A stretch of DNA of 64,000 nt. It comes from Mucilaginibacter gilvus (GTDB lineage: Bacteria; Bacteroidota; Bacteroidia; Sphingobacteriales; Sphingobacteriaceae). The DNA lies in the NCBI RefSeq assembly GCF_004054195.1, contig NZ_SBIW01000006.1, forward strand, positions 193,653 to 257,652, given 5' to 3'. A program made the position numbers and the translations under genes. Every line of letters begins with the position of its first letter. The first letter of the stretch is position 1. Below the pieces are notes generated by a model, which was not told the DNA's origin, made no database searches, and saw only the letters and a list, made by a program, of their open reading frames with translations. Positions 24,203-35,000 of this stretch are shown piece after piece.

Positions 24203-26992
24203 TTATTTAACGGGCAAAGAAATTACCTGCTTTTGCAGGTTCCAGCCTTCTAAAAGCACAGTAGGCCGTATGTTGCCTAATTTGGCAACGGGTGCCCCCA
24301 CCGCTACCGTAAAGCTTTCGTGCGGGGCAAGTGAGAAGTAGCTACCCGTCCAATAACTTGGCATTACTTCTTCGCCATTCTTCATCAGCTGCGGGCGCAC
24401 AAAAAAGGCGATCTTATCAGATGTGTTGGTGAAAGCTATGGTCCATTTATTTTCGGTTGCGCCTTTTTCTGTTTTTACAACCTTGGCGGTAACCGTGGCG
24501 GGTTTCAGCGTGTTCAGTGTGTTAAAATCATCTTTAGCCGATAGCCAATAAACGTTATGCGAAAGCACCTTGCCGGCGGCGTTCTTCAGGTTCAGCACCA
24601 CAAAGCTAACACCGCTATTGGCGGCGAGTACATCCTTTAATTGCGCAACTTCCTGCACGCCGGTTTGGGCCATGCCTACATTAGTTACTTTGATGGATTT
24701 GATAAGCTTGCTATCTATATCGTACACATCAGCCGTCGCAGTTAAGCTTCCCGTTGCATGGTGCATCCTGTTGATGATAGCCACACTGCCGTTGTCGTAA
24801 TCATATTGGACATGCAGCGGCTCGCAAGCATTTTGCATGGCGTAGTAGCCCGCGTTTGGCTCCAGGTACCAATCGTAGATCTGCCAGATAACGCTTGGCA
24901 GGGCCGAGTTCAGTTTCCAAAGCATTACGCCGCCGGTTTCGTTCAGCTTATGCCCATCGGCCTCAAAAATGCCGCGGTAGCCGTTATCGTTCATCAACTG
25001 CATTTTATCGCTGAAGTTTACAATGGTATTTGGCTGGCCATAGCGTTTCACCATTTCGTTGATGTATTTATCATACCTGCCCGCGCCTGTGGCAGCATCG
25101 TGGTACCCCCAGCTGTCATTCAGCGGGAAAGGTAGTTTGGTATCCCAAACCAGGTTTGGGATAATTTTTGGCAAGGTGGTATAGGGCGGCTGTGATGGCA
25201 GGCCGGTTTCGTCTTTAAACACCCAGTCTTTACCGGCATCGGCAAGTGCGTAATAATCTTTAGGGTCCTTCCATTCGTAAGGGCCGCCGCTGTATACTCC
25301 CGATGGCATATCATCCGGCCAGGAAGCTTTCCACCCGGAGGGCAGTTTGGCAAAACCCGATGAGCTTGGAATAAACGGCCGCGTGCCGTCCAGCGTGATG
25401 ATATCGTTGCGCATTACATCATAAAGTTCCTTCCGGGCATGACCCTCGTTGCCACCCGTCCACACCAGCAAGCTTGGATGGTTACGCACGCGGTATATGG
25501 TGCTCTCTACGTTTTTGATAAACACGTTGCCTTCCAACGGCCAATCTGGCGAGCCCTTAAATTCCCCCTGGGTATCGCCGGTGATCCAAAAATCCGACCA
25601 TACCATCTGCCCGTATTTATCAGCGGCGTTCCAGAAGGCATCAGGCGGCGTAATACCGCCACCCCATATCCGCACCAAATTCACGTTGGCGTTGCGGCAA
25701 AGGTGCAGTTCGTAATCGTACCGGGCCGAATCGCGATTCACCATCATATCGGGTACCCAGGCCCCTCCTACGAGGTGTACATTTTTGCCGTTCACAAAAA
25801 ACTTGCGTCGTGCAAAACCATTCACCATATCGGCTTTAGAACTTACCGTACGGATACCGAAAACAAAGGAAGTATCATCAGAAATAGCAGCGCCATTACC
25901 ATATTGCAGGCGAATACGATATAAATTGGCCCTGCCATAACCATTCGGCCACCATAATTTTGGCTGGCGGATGAGCAGCTGACTTATTTTATCAGCATTT
26001 AATTCAACAGCCTTACCCCCATTTGCAGGCACCGAAAAGCTTTTCGAAAAAGATACTGCAGCACCCGTAAAATTTTCCGGCTTAATGCTTACCATAAGGT
26101 TACCGGTACTGGCAACAGCGCTATGATTTGATAAGGTAAGGTTGAGCGATAGCTTAGCAACACTGGTATCGGGCAGTTTAGGCAAATAGGTTACCAATTT
26201 TGGCCTACCGATGGTTACCGCGCCCGTCGTGCGGAGGAAAACCGGCTGCCAGATGCCCATATTACGATCACGTACCGGTGGGATCCAGTCCCAGCCTGCC
26301 GAGCAGAGCATGGTTACGTTTTTGCCGATATCGCCGGTTGGGCCGCCGTTTTCATAGAATGGGCCAAGGGCTTTCAGTTGTTCTTTAGAAGGGTAGCCCG
26401 CGTAATCCAGCGGGTAAATTTTTACCGCGAGGGCATTATCTCCGCCAGCGTTGATGGCCGCGCTGATATCCAGATTATGTTCGGCAAACATGCCCGCCAT
26501 CTGGCTCGAGTCGGCCATTTGTTTACCGTTAACCCATACAGCCGCGCGGTAGTTGATGCCTTTAAATATCAGCTGGAAAAACTTGCCTTTATCAGCGGCT
26601 GGCACTTTAAAAGTAGTGCGGTACCAGTAAGGTTTCTTCCATGGGTTTGGGTCGTTGGGCAGATGGCTGTACTGCTCCAGGTTGTATTCTTTGTTAAACT
26701 GGTCCGACGCATCGGGGATCAGCATATTATTCAGCCCCTGGTATGGGTCGGGGTAAATTTTATTGGCAACAAGGCCTGTAAGCACCGTAGAGGGCACTTT
26801 TACCGGAAACCAGTACACGCCCGAACGGTATTTGGTTGCCGACAGTTCGGCACCTGTTTCTTTAATTAACGAGGAGGATTGCAGATCGAAATTAACCAGT
26901 TTCACCTGTTTCACTTGCTGGCCCATTGACTGCGCCGGCAGCAAAGCACTGATGATAAAACCTAAAGCGGCGATATAAATAAGTTTCTTCAT
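24203..26992 (-). CDS. GH2 beta-glycosidase (exo-beta-glucosaminidase / beta-mannosidase-like), secreted
   Basis: The 929-residue protein has a signal peptide (residues 1-24) and the five-domain GH2 layout: a jelly-roll sugar-binding domain with PYWYRTTFKVP and RAAVWVNGKQ, an immunoglobulin-like domain, a TIM barrel (about 380-690) and two C-terminal beta domains. In the barrel are NLVRIWGGG, the acid/base region VWTGGNEG (about residue 515), and the likely nucleophile in IFEADGHK (about 676). The overall order with LYRIRLQYGNG and FEAxxxxK matches the CsxA-type exo-beta-D-glucosaminidase group more than classic LacZ, but mannosidase activity cannot be excluded. It follows the haloperoxidase operon on the same strand after a 596-base gap, so a separate promoter is likely. 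Confidence 0.9.
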   Translation of the reverse strand: MKKLIYIAALGFIISALLPAQSMGQQVKQVKLVNFDLQSSSLIKETGAELSATKYRSGVYWFPVKVPSTVLTGLVANKIYPDPYQGLNNMLIPDASDQFNKEYNLEQYSHLPNDPNPWKKPYWYRTTFKVPAADKGKFFQLIFKGINYRAAVWVNGKQMADSSQMAGMFAEHNLDISAAINAGGDNALAVKIYPLDYAGYPSKEQLKALGPFYENGGPTGDIGKNVTMLCSAGWDWIPPVRDRNMGIWQPVFLRTTGAVTIGRPKLVTYLPKLPDTSVAKLSLNLTLSNHSAVASTGNLMVSIKPENFTGAAVSFSKSFSVPANGGKAVELNADKISQLLIRQPKLWWPNGYGRANLYRIRLQYGNGAAISDDTSFVFGIRTVSSKADMVNGFARRKFFVNGKNVHLVGGAWVPDMMVNRDSARYDYELHLCRNANVNLVRIWGGGITPPDAFWNAADKYGQMVWSDFWITGDTQGEFKGSPDWPLEGNVFIKNVESTIYRVRNHPSLLVWTGGNEGHARKELYDVMRNDIITLDGTRPFIPSSSGFAKLPSGWKASWPDDMPSGVYSGGPYEWKDPKDYYALADAGKDWVFKDETGLPSQPPYTTLPKIIPNLVWDTKLPFPLNDSWGYHDAATGAGRYDKYINEMVKRYGQPNTIVNFSDKMQLMNDNGYRGIFEADGHKLNETGGVMLWKLNSALPSVIWQIYDWYLEPNAGYYAMQNACEPLHVQYDYDNGSVAIINRMHHATGSLTATADVYDIDSKLIKSIKVTNVGMAQTGVQEVAQLKDVLAANSGVSFVVLNLKNAAGKVLSHNVYWLSAKDDFNTLNTLKPATVTAKVVKTEKGATENKWTIAFTNTSDKIAFFVRPQLMKNGEEVMPSYWTGSYFSLAPHESFTVAVGAPVAKLGNIRPTVLLEGWNLQKQVISLPVK

Positions 26993-27089
26993 TCCTAATA
27001 TTTAGCGAGGTAAAACTACACCCCGCGCCAGCTAAAAAGGTGTACTTATTTATCATTTAGTTATACTATTAGGGCGGGGACGGAAGTAG

Positions 27090-27173
27090 TGAGTGGTGAA
27101 TGATGAGTATTGAGTGGTGAATGATGAGTATTGAGTGGTGAATGATGAGTATTGAGTGGTGAATGGTGAGTAT
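27090..27173. repeat. Tandem repeat, four copies of a 21-bp unit
   Basis: The unit TGAGTGGTGAATGATGAGTAT occurs four times head to tail; the fourth has one change (A to G). Related GAGTGGTGAA-type or CACTACTCACT-type stretches occur at 27540-27590, 44845-44860, 47617-47635 and 50385-50435, always between genes. It is a simple satellite, not a CRISPR. Confidence 0.9.
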
Positions 27174-27218
27174 TAAGTAGAAAATAGAAAAGTAAATCTA
27201 AACGCTACAGACTACCAA

Positions 27219-27400
27219 TTATTAACTACGGCGGTCCCTGCGGGCCGGGCTTTCTGTTCATACGCGCACAAGGCATTAGGCTCATGGCCGGTATCCACGT
27301 CAATCCCTACCGCGAAAAGCGCGCAAACGGCGGTGAGGACACCGCCTTGAGGAGAAAAAAGACGCGCCGTTGAGGGGGCCTCACCGCGATGAGAGAACAC
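27219..27400. repeat. Intergenic repeat region with a hairpin-bounded element
   Basis: The stretch TCCCTGCGGGCCGGGCTTT (27235-27253) matches 44930-44950 apart from one base. Within the region, GCGGTGAGG (27330-27338) and CCTCACCGC (27379-27387) form a perfect 9-bp inverted repeat around AGACGCGCCGTTGAGG. Together with the 21-bp tandem array and a further GTATTGAGTGG-like stretch, this fills the 596-base gap 26993-27588; no gene is supported there. Confidence 0.55.
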
Positions 27401-27588
27401 AATATATTTTACAATGTGGCAAGTAAAATCATCCTGAACTTATTTCAGTACCCCACGCGACAGGGCGCTACCGAGCATATCGTTTACCTTGCACCTGGGG
27501 TGCCGAAAAAAACCGGCATGACGTGATGGTATTTTTAGCTCACTCACCACTTTCTACTCGCTACTTACCACTTACCACTCATAACCCA

Positions 27589-29136
27589 CTACTTACTTTT
27601 ATTCTCTAGCACTACTATGGGGTTATACATATCCCAGTTAGGCTTAAAGTCTTTTTGGTTAATCAACTTATCGGCGTAAATAGAAAAATTACCGAGCACG
27701 ATATCCTGGTCGCCGTCCTGGTCAATATCAGCTACTTCCATAGAGAGCCAGCGGCCATATTTATTAACCGGTACCTGGTGCGCTTTAAATTTACCGGGGG
27801 CAGTTTGCTCCATATAGGTAAAACCTTCGGCAGGGTTGTATTTAAAATCAGCAAAGAAGGCTATAACCGCCATATCCAGGTCACCGTCGCCATCAAAATC
27901 TGCCGACATTACCTTGGATGCCCCGTTGATATGGTAAAAATACGTCTGCTTAAACCGCCAGTTGCCCTGGTTGGTGAAAACATATACGCCGTGATAAGGC
28001 TTTAATATGCTGGAGTAATCGTTATTATCGCCGCAGGTGTAAATGATATCTTTTTTACCATCCTTGTTTACATCTACCAGCTGGAAACTATTAGTGCCAT
28101 AAACCGGCGGAAAACGCAGTAAATTCTGCTCGGTAAAACCACCCTTATGGTCATTCAAAAACATCCATACGCCTTCATCCCCCTGGGCAAAAAGGCACAT
28201 TACATCGGGCCAGCCATCGTTGTTAAAATCACCTACCTCCACCTGTATAGCGCCGGGAACAGCCCTGATCAGCTTCTTTTTATAAGTGTTACCAGCCTGC
28301 TGTTCCACCAAAAACAAGCCTCCTTTTGTGTTGCCGTACCCGCAAACAATGTAATCGGTAAGCCCGTCCTTGTTAAAGTCGCCGGGAGCGGTAAATACCG
28401 GCCTGGGCAGGTTACCGGCAAGCAAGAGTGTATCTGCCTTTTTTGTGCCGGGGCTAAACTGTACTAAAGTTCCTTTTAAAAGATCGTTGGGTGGTAATAC
28501 ACCTATGCCGGTAAATACACCGGTATTTTTACCATCAGCCCCCTTAAAAAAAGTAGCATCTGAAACCGGCGACTCAACCTTCGCAACCAATGTAGCCTTA
28601 AGCCTTGCATCCCAGGTTAACAGATTGTTGCCGGCATCTGCAGTGTAAAGCATCTTATCAAAAGGGTTAAGCTTTATCATGGTGGTCATGCCGGGCGAAC
28701 CTTTGCGGTTTACCCCAATCGGCAATTTCAGTTTAAAAATGGCCCAATCTGTAGTGGTGTCAGGTTTTGGGAGCAGCAATTTCTCCGGGGCAGCGTTTTT
28801 GTAATAATCACGCAGTTTTTGCCAATCGGCCAAACTCATTGACGATCGCGGGTCTACATAATACTGCCCCATCTCCTGCTGTATACCCAACCTAAGGGCC
28901 ATTTGCGGCATCACGCCGGTTTCCCAGGTTGCCTTATCCAGTAAAGAAGGGGCGGGATATTGGTGGCAGCTTTTGCAATACTTAACAGAAAGCACCCTCC
29001 CATCAGCAATATTTTCGGCAGGGGTATTTACGTGCGGGACCGTATCGCAGCCATTAAAAAGAAATATAGCCGCGGTAACAAACGCAGCTATACTTAAGGC
29101 CAATTTATTAGCAGATACCTTGTTTTTCTTCAACAT
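27589..29136 (-). CDS. Lipoprotein with c-type heme site and FG-GAP/VCBS repeats (second copy)
   Basis: The 515-residue protein has a lipoprotein-like signal (LFNGC, Cys30), a cytochrome-c-like head with the heme motif CKSCH (residues 54-58) and a later Met (VMPQMALRLG) as possible axial ligand, then a seven-blade-type series of FG-GAP/VCBS repeats with calcium-binding loops such as DFNKDGLTDY, DVNKDGKKDI and DFDGDGDLDM. The frame runs up to 29223, but that start overlaps the upstream gene; ATG 29136 begins the signal peptide and leaves a 35-base gap. It is a tandem duplicate of the gene at 29172-30722 (both share KPYHG and the FDGDGDLD, IAFFAD and NPAE segments in the same order). It is the last gene of the SusC/SusD operon. 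Role unknown; electron transfer at the cell surface is an inference. Confidence 0.85.
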   Translation of the reverse strand: MLKKNKVSANKLALSIAAFVTAAIFLFNGCDTVPHVNTPAENIADGRVLSVKYCKSCHQYPAPSLLDKATWETGVMPQMALRLGIQQEMGQYYVDPRSSMSLADWQKLRDYYKNAAPEKLLLPKPDTTTDWAIFKLKLPIGVNRKGSPGMTTMIKLNPFDKMLYTADAGNNLLTWDARLKATLVAKVESPVSDATFFKGADGKNTGVFTGIGVLPPNDLLKGTLVQFSPGTKKADTLLLAGNLPRPVFTAPGDFNKDGLTDYIVCGYGNTKGGLFLVEQQAGNTYKKKLIRAVPGAIQVEVGDFNNDGWPDVMCLFAQGDEGVWMFLNDHKGGFTEQNLLRFPPVYGTNSFQLVDVNKDGKKDIIYTCGDNNDYSSILKPYHGVYVFTNQGNWRFKQTYFYHINGASKVMSADFDGDGDLDMAVIAFFADFKYNPAEGFTYMEQTAPGKFKAHQVPVNKYGRWLSMEVADIDQDGDQDIVLGNFSIYADKLINQKDFKPNWDMYNPIVVLENKSK

Positions 29137-29171
29137 CAATTCAAGCTCTCGGCAGGTATGCGATTTTTGTT

Positions 29172-30722
29172 CTATTTCTTGGTATGGTTTTCCAGCACTA
29201 TGAACGGCGTATGTTCGTCCCAATTTGGTGTAAAGTTTGGCTGAAATAAAAACCCGCTGGCGTAATTAGCGAGCAATATATCCGGCTTGCCATCGTGGTT
29301 AATGTCGCTCACGTCCATGCTCATCCAGCGGCCATATTGGCTAACCGGTATGCCATGTGGTTTAAATTGCATGGCTTTATCCTGCTCAAAGTAAATAAAC
29401 TCCTCTGCGGGATTGTTCTTCATATCGGCAAAAAAGGCTATTGTAGCAATATCAAGGTCCCCGTCGCCGTCAAAATCGGCGGCTATCGCTTTGCTGCAAC
29501 CGTTTATAGGGTAAAACCATTCTTGCTTAAAGTTAAAATTACCGGTATTTTTATAAATATACAGTCCGTGATAAGGCTTTAAGATGCGCGAATCGCGAAA
29601 GTTATACCCGCAGGTGTAGATCAGGTCCAGATCGCCGTCGTGATCAATATCCGCCAGTTGAAAACTGGATGAACCGTTTACCGCCGGAAATTTCAACAAC
29701 CCACGGGCTTCAAAACCACCCTTTTTATTGTTGAGGTACATAGCCAGTCCCTCATCGCCCACGCCGTACAATACCATTATATCGGCCCAGCCATCGTTAT
29801 TAAAATCGCCTGTTATGGCTTGCACGGCACCCGGCCTATTGGTTATAGGGGTTTGCTTGTAGACTTTCTTAGCGGCATCCAACTTAAGTTTATAAACGCC
29901 ACCCTGTAAATTACCCTGCGCGCAAACTACAATTTCGTTTTGCCCGTCTTTATCAAAATCGGCACTCAGGGTTTGCACAGGTCTTGGCAATTCGGATTGT
30001 ACCGTGTTTAACTGCGGGTTACCGGCCAGGTTTACTTTAAGTACTTTCCCGTTGGGGAAATCCACAGGATCTAAACGGCCAATGCACGAAACGATGGCCT
30101 GCTGGATGCCTGCCGAATCGGGCAAAAAGTTAAGACTTACAGCTGCCGAGGGCAGTTTAACCGCACTGGTGCTCTTCAACTGGCTGTCCCACTGGGTTAA
30201 GTTGTTAGATACTAAATCGCCGGTGTAAATTTTACCGTTCCCGGCGTTAGCAGCCACCAATGTGGTAAAGCAAATATCGGTGCTGCGTGTTGCTTTTTTT
30301 AAGCTAAAGCCAGCCCAGTCATTTAGCAAAGGTGTGGGTGCTTTAGCTGCCGCCAACGTATCGGGCGCTAATTTTCTATAGTAGGAAACGATGGCCTGCC
30401 AGTTTTGAAGCGACATGCCGCTGGTATCGTTATCCTCTTTATAATAACCTACACCATAGGTTTTTATAGCGAAATACTGCGCCATGCTGGGCAGTGAATG
30501 CACCGTCCAAACATCTTTTGTAAGCGCGTTTACCGGTACCAGCGCATGGCATTTTGTGCAATGCTGCTGTACCAGGGCCTTGCCATCGGCCAGGGTATCT
30601 CCTGTTAAAGTATAGCCTGGTGTGGTTGTACTTTTACAGCCATTAAGCATGGAGCTTATTGATAATATTACAGCCCCTGATAGTAAACAAGAGGTAATTA
30701 AAAAGGTCCTTTTCATTTTCAA
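29172..30722 (-). CDS. Lipoprotein with c-type heme site and FG-GAP/VCBS repeats (first copy)
   Basis: The 516-residue protein has a lipoprotein signal (SSMLNGC, Cys29), a heme-c motif CTKCH (residues 55-59) in a small cytochrome-like domain, and a C-terminal beta-propeller of FG-GAP repeats with calcium loops (DFDKDGQNEI, DIDHDGDLDL, DFDGDGDLDI, DINHDGKPDI). An ATG two codons in is an equally good start. It begins 24 bases after the haloperoxidase-like gene and is paralogous to the next gene downstream. Fusion of one heme site to a propeller resembles dehydrogenase or electron-carrier designs, but no quinoprotein motif is present. The role is not known. Confidence 0.86.
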   Translation of the reverse strand: MKMKRTFLITSCLLSGAVILSISSMLNGCKSTTTPGYTLTGDTLADGKALVQQHCTKCHALVPVNALTKDVWTVHSLPSMAQYFAIKTYGVGYYKEDNDTSGMSLQNWQAIVSYYRKLAPDTLAAAKAPTPLLNDWAGFSLKKATRSTDICFTTLVAANAGNGKIYTGDLVSNNLTQWDSQLKSTSAVKLPSAAVSLNFLPDSAGIQQAIVSCIGRLDPVDFPNGKVLKVNLAGNPQLNTVQSELPRPVQTLSADFDKDGQNEIVVCAQGNLQGGVYKLKLDAAKKVYKQTPITNRPGAVQAITGDFNNDGWADIMVLYGVGDEGLAMYLNNKKGGFEARGLLKFPAVNGSSSFQLADIDHDGDLDLIYTCGYNFRDSRILKPYHGLYIYKNTGNFNFKQEWFYPINGCSKAIAADFDGDGDLDIATIAFFADMKNNPAEEFIYFEQDKAMQFKPHGIPVSQYGRWMSMDVSDINHDGKPDILLANYASGFLFQPNFTPNWDEHTPFIVLENHTKK

Positions 30723-30746
30723 TATTAAAAATAACGCTTGCTTTTT

Positions 30747-32066
30747 TTAATTCTGCAGTTTCAATTTATTCCAGATGAACTCCCCAATTTGCTTGCCCTG
30801 CGCGGCACCTGCGTTAACACTATTGAGGTAATGTATACCTCCATAGTAACGACTTAGTGAGGTTTCGTCTGAAGCCTTCAGGAACGATTTGAAATGGCGC
30901 TGCATACCAATGTAACGCAGATCGCTGGTATCATCGTATTCAAAGTTATCGCCAAAAAGATGGGTTAATATCACTGCCGAAGCCGCGCTGATATCACTGT
31001 GCCCGCTCGGGTACTCGGGGAATGGCGGGGTTTGTAACATGGGCAGCCATTTCTGGTCTATCTTATCGTTTATCACCGTAACCGGTCTTATATAGTTGGT
31101 CTCGTATTTTACCTGCCAACCGGCTATAAAAGCATCAAATAAAGCAATGGATGTTAAGGCATAGGCTTGTGCCGTTTTAACCGCATCTGCCTTGGTTTTT
31201 TTACAGGCTATGGTAGTAATACCTATCCAGTGGCCACCCGGGGTTATCTTTTTGTTTACAAACATCATGTGCCCATTGTGTTGTATCACAAAAGGGTTAT
31301 CGTCCCAAAAGCGGGCTATTTCTATTTCTTCTGCAGTAAGGCTTTTGCTTTTCTCGTAAACGTCTACATTTTGCTTAAAGTATTCGCTGGTTCTGTCTTC
31401 GCTATAGGCCGGCGGAAGTGGCATTTTAAATTGGGTGGATGTATCTATTGCAAATGTATGCATGGTTCCCCAGCAATATTCTACGCCGTCTAAATAATCG
31501 GGCGCGGTTGGGCGCCATTTGCCGTTATCGTTGCTACCTAAAAACCGCGGTTTGCCACGGGTTTGAGGGTAGTTGTCAAAAGCGGAGCGTGCTATAATGG
31601 CCTTGCCTATTTTCTCCCCAAAAGCTACCGAGCGCGAAAATGTAGCGGTATCCAGGTTATCCTGGTACATGGCAAAAACTTTGCTTTCGTACTTCTTAAG
31701 GGTATCTACAGAAAAGGTTACCTTATGTGCCACGGTAAAAAACGCTTTGGTGGCCGCGAGCGCGTAGTTATATTTTTGCCCTTTTTCTGGCTCGGGCATG
31801 GCTTTAAACCCTTTAAGCTGGCTTACAATAGAAGCGTACTTAGGGTCGGCGTGGCGCATGGCCTCGTAAGCCGCAAGCGAGGTGTAGCCGTATATACGCG
31901 CTGCAACAGGTGGCGTAAAAACATCATATATAATTACCTGGGTTAGCTGGTCTACGTTCTCATGCAATACATCGGCATCCTTTTCAAGAGGGATCTTTGG
32001 CTTTGGGCCGCAACTAATAATAGCAAGGCTACAGGCAGCCACAATTAATACTTTAAAGTATCTCAT
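30747..32066 (-). CDS. Vanadium-dependent haloperoxidase-like (PAP2 superfamily) lipoprotein
   Basis: The 439-residue protein carries a lipoprotein signal (LAIISC, Cys19) and an all-helical PAP2/haloperoxidase fold. The vanadate/phosphate pocket motifs are present: ETNYIRPVTV (Arg), FPEYPSGHSD (about residue 350; Ser-Gly-His) and SRYYGGIHY (about 405; Arg and His). Conserved Bacteroidetes proteins of this type are annotated as vanadium-dependent haloperoxidases. True haloperoxidases oxidise halide with hydrogen peroxide, while close relatives are phosphatases; the sequence alone cannot separate the two. It lies 18 bases after the CRTAC1-type gene and 24 bases before the heme/VCBS genes, so it is part of that operon. 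Confidence 0.88.
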   Translation of the reverse strand: MRYFKVLIVAACSLAIISCGPKPKIPLEKDADVLHENVDQLTQVIIYDVFTPPVAARIYGYTSLAAYEAMRHADPKYASIVSQLKGFKAMPEPEKGQKYNYALAATKAFFTVAHKVTFSVDTLKKYESKVFAMYQDNLDTATFSRSVAFGEKIGKAIIARSAFDNYPQTRGKPRFLGSNDNGKWRPTAPDYLDGVEYCWGTMHTFAIDTSTQFKMPLPPAYSEDRTSEYFKQNVDVYEKSKSLTAEEIEIARFWDDNPFVIQHNGHMMFVNKKITPGGHWIGITTIACKKTKADAVKTAQAYALTSIALFDAFIAGWQVKYETNYIRPVTVINDKIDQKWLPMLQTPPFPEYPSGHSDISAASAVILTHLFGDNFEYDDTSDLRYIGMQRHFKSFLKASDETSLSRYYGGIHYLNSVNAGAAQGKQIGEFIWNKLKLQN

Positions 32067-32084
32067 ATTTAATTGGCAATAGGT

Positions 32085-35000
32085 TTATTTAACAGGTATG
32101 TCTCTTTTATGGCCAGCATTATCGGTAACGGTAACAGTGGCCATTGAATTGTCAATATTAAAAAATCTACCTGACTGTGACAAGAACGATTGCCCATTAT
32201 AAAATTCTTGTTTGGCGACTTTCCCATTTTTGTACCTGATGGTGGCAAACATATCCAATGGCAATAGTTTAACGGTTTGAATATCCTTCTTCAGTTCAAA
32301 AATTTTCATGGCATCTTTATACTGTGTTGCAGCAAGCAGGTACTTGCCATTTGCGCCTTGCAGTTTCACCAAGGCCTTTCCGTCGCCGGGGATGTAAATG
32401 CCACTTTGCATAATAGTAAGCGGTTTAAAGCCCCCTTTGCCGTCACCTTTCAACATCAGTCCGTTAAATGCATCGTACCGGCCGGTGCTTACTTCGGTTC
32501 CGTAATCGTTCCCGCTCAGCGCCAGGTCCAGGTTACCATCGCCGTCAAAATCATCAACCACTATCCCGCTTAATTGCGACATCTGCGCCTCAACCGGTAA
32601 TGGCGTCATTGTAAATTTGCCGCCGCCATCGTTACGCAGGTATACAGATTGCAGAATATTGGCCTTTAAGCGGATAGCACCCTCGCGCATAGCTGGTGTA
32701 AGTACCGAATCCATCGTTGAAACCGCGAAGGATTTATAATTCTGATACCTTACGCGCATACTGATCACCTGCTTCACAATATCCTCGCGCGTATGCGCCG
32801 GAAACTCCTTCATCTGCCCTTGCTGATCTTTTAAAAACAAAGATGGGAAGGCATCATAGCTGCCATTATTATCAAAATCTTTAGCGGTGATGTACATCGG
32901 GTACTGGTCGGTGGCTTTGTAAAAAGTGTTTGTACCAGTGTTACCTACCACATAATCTATATCGCCGTCATGGTCAAAATCGCCGCCCGCTATGGTGTTC
33001 CACCAGCCAAGTTTATCGGCAATACCGCTTGTTTGGGTGGCGTTTTTAAATACCCCGTGGTCATTCTTCAGGAAGGTAACCGGCATCCATTCCCCGGTGA
33101 TCACCAGATCAGGCCAGCCATCGTTATCATAATCGCTAAAGGTAGCATCACATACCAAACCAATTTTATTTAATCCTTTTGCCGCTGATGGTGTGGCATC
33201 TGTGAATTTTATTTGCCCGTTCTTGCTATCGTTGCGCAGTAGAAAGCTCGATACCGGTTTAGGGTAATTCCATGGGTCTACCCTGCCCGATACAAACAGG
33301 TCTAACGAACCATCTTTATTATAATCAATAGCCTTTACACATAGTTTGCTGGTAAAGTTAACCGGCAAGGCATTCGGCTGGAGCGCGAAATGCCCTTTGC
33401 CATCGTTCGCATAAACCCTGTCCTGGTATGATTTTGAACCCGGTTCAGCCTCGTATCCGCCGCTGGCAGCGTACAGATCCAGGTCGCCGTCGCCGTCGGC
33501 ATCAAATAGTAACAGGCCTTCATCTTTATATCTATCGGCAGTTGTAACGGCATCCAATAAAATTCGCTGTACGAATTTGCCTGTAGCCTGCTGCAAAAAC
33601 ACCTGCGCCGGGAATTGCGACGTACCACCAACAACCATATCATCAAATCCGTTACCATCCACATCGCCAACGGCAATAGCGGGAGCGTATTCTGATAGTT
33701 TATGCGGAAGCAACTTCTGTATGTTGAAATCGATAAAATCTTCGGACTTATGAATATAGTTAACTCCAAGCGACCGGGTAACCTCTGCAAACAGCGAGGT
33801 ATTATTTACTGCCGGCGGGGCGAAACTATAGTTCTGCGTAGCATTGGCTATATCAACTTTAAGTACCTGGTCGGTTTTTACGTTTTTAAGTACTTGTTGT
33901 TTGCCGTTTTGCCATTTTATAACAACAGAATCTACCTGCTTTATATTCCCCAAACCAAAGTGGGCAATATTTTGAATGGTTGATAAATACCCTCTGAAAG
34001 GCGTATTCTCATATACCTGGTGCTTGCCCTTATCGTAGTAAACATCTGCCCAGGCACCAATACCACCTTTGTTTTGGGTGCCCCCTTTAAATTGCACCTG
34101 CAGGTAGTGGTTATTTTCTTTATTCTTATCGCGCGATGTATTGCGGTACAGAAATGCTTCATCGTCGATATTATTGATCACCACATCCATGGCACCGTCG
34201 CCATCCAGGTCGGCATAGACCGCACCGTTAGAGAACGACGCGATATCCATTCCCCAGTTTTTGGTTACATCCTCAAAGCCAAGCTTACCATTGTTATGAA
34301 AAGCATAGTTGGAGATTTTAACAACGGGGATCTGATCAAGTACCTGCTTTTTAGTAGCGATAGCGTACGATTCGTTGCGGAAGGTAATAAAATCATGGTC
34401 GGTAACGTCTCTGGGGTAACCGTTTGTTACCACAATATCGCGAAAGCCGTCGTTATCAAAATCGGTTATTATAGGGCCCCAGCTCCAGTCGGTTTGAGCA
34501 ACGCAGCTTAAAAAAGCAACTTCGCTAAATACCGGCGCGCCTATAGAATCGTTCTGCCCAAGGCGCGGGCCCTGGTTTAGCTGCAGGGTATTGTGGTTGT
34601 ACTGGTATTGGTAACCGTACCTATCAAAATTCTGGAAAAGCTGGTAAGATGTGCCCGACATAAACATTTTTTTACGATAGTTATCTTCGGGATCCATATC
34701 AAGTTCAAAAACGTCGGCCAGCCCATCGTTATTAATGTCCTGTATATCCTGCCCCATGGCGCTGGTAGCGGTATGTTTAAAATATTCCTTAGTACGGTCG
34801 GTAAAAGTACCGTCGTGGTTGTTTATGTACAGGATGTTATTTGGTAAAAAATCGTTTGTTACGTAAATATCTTTCCAGCCATCGCGGTTAATATCTACAA
34901 TACTGGCGGCATGACCGTAGCCCTCTATCAAGATACCGGATTCTTTAGATACATTGGTGTAAACCGGGTGCCCAAGTGCAGGGTTTGCATCGTTACGGTA

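Noticed and set aside
27090..27173. Regular repeats that might be a CRISPR array
   Set aside because: The units follow each other directly with no spacers, the unit is 21 bp, and no cas gene is in the window.
27212..27400. Minus-strand open frame of 62 codons
   Set aside because: It lies in the repeat-rich gap 26993-27588, has an unlikely composition and no ribosome-binding site or homology.
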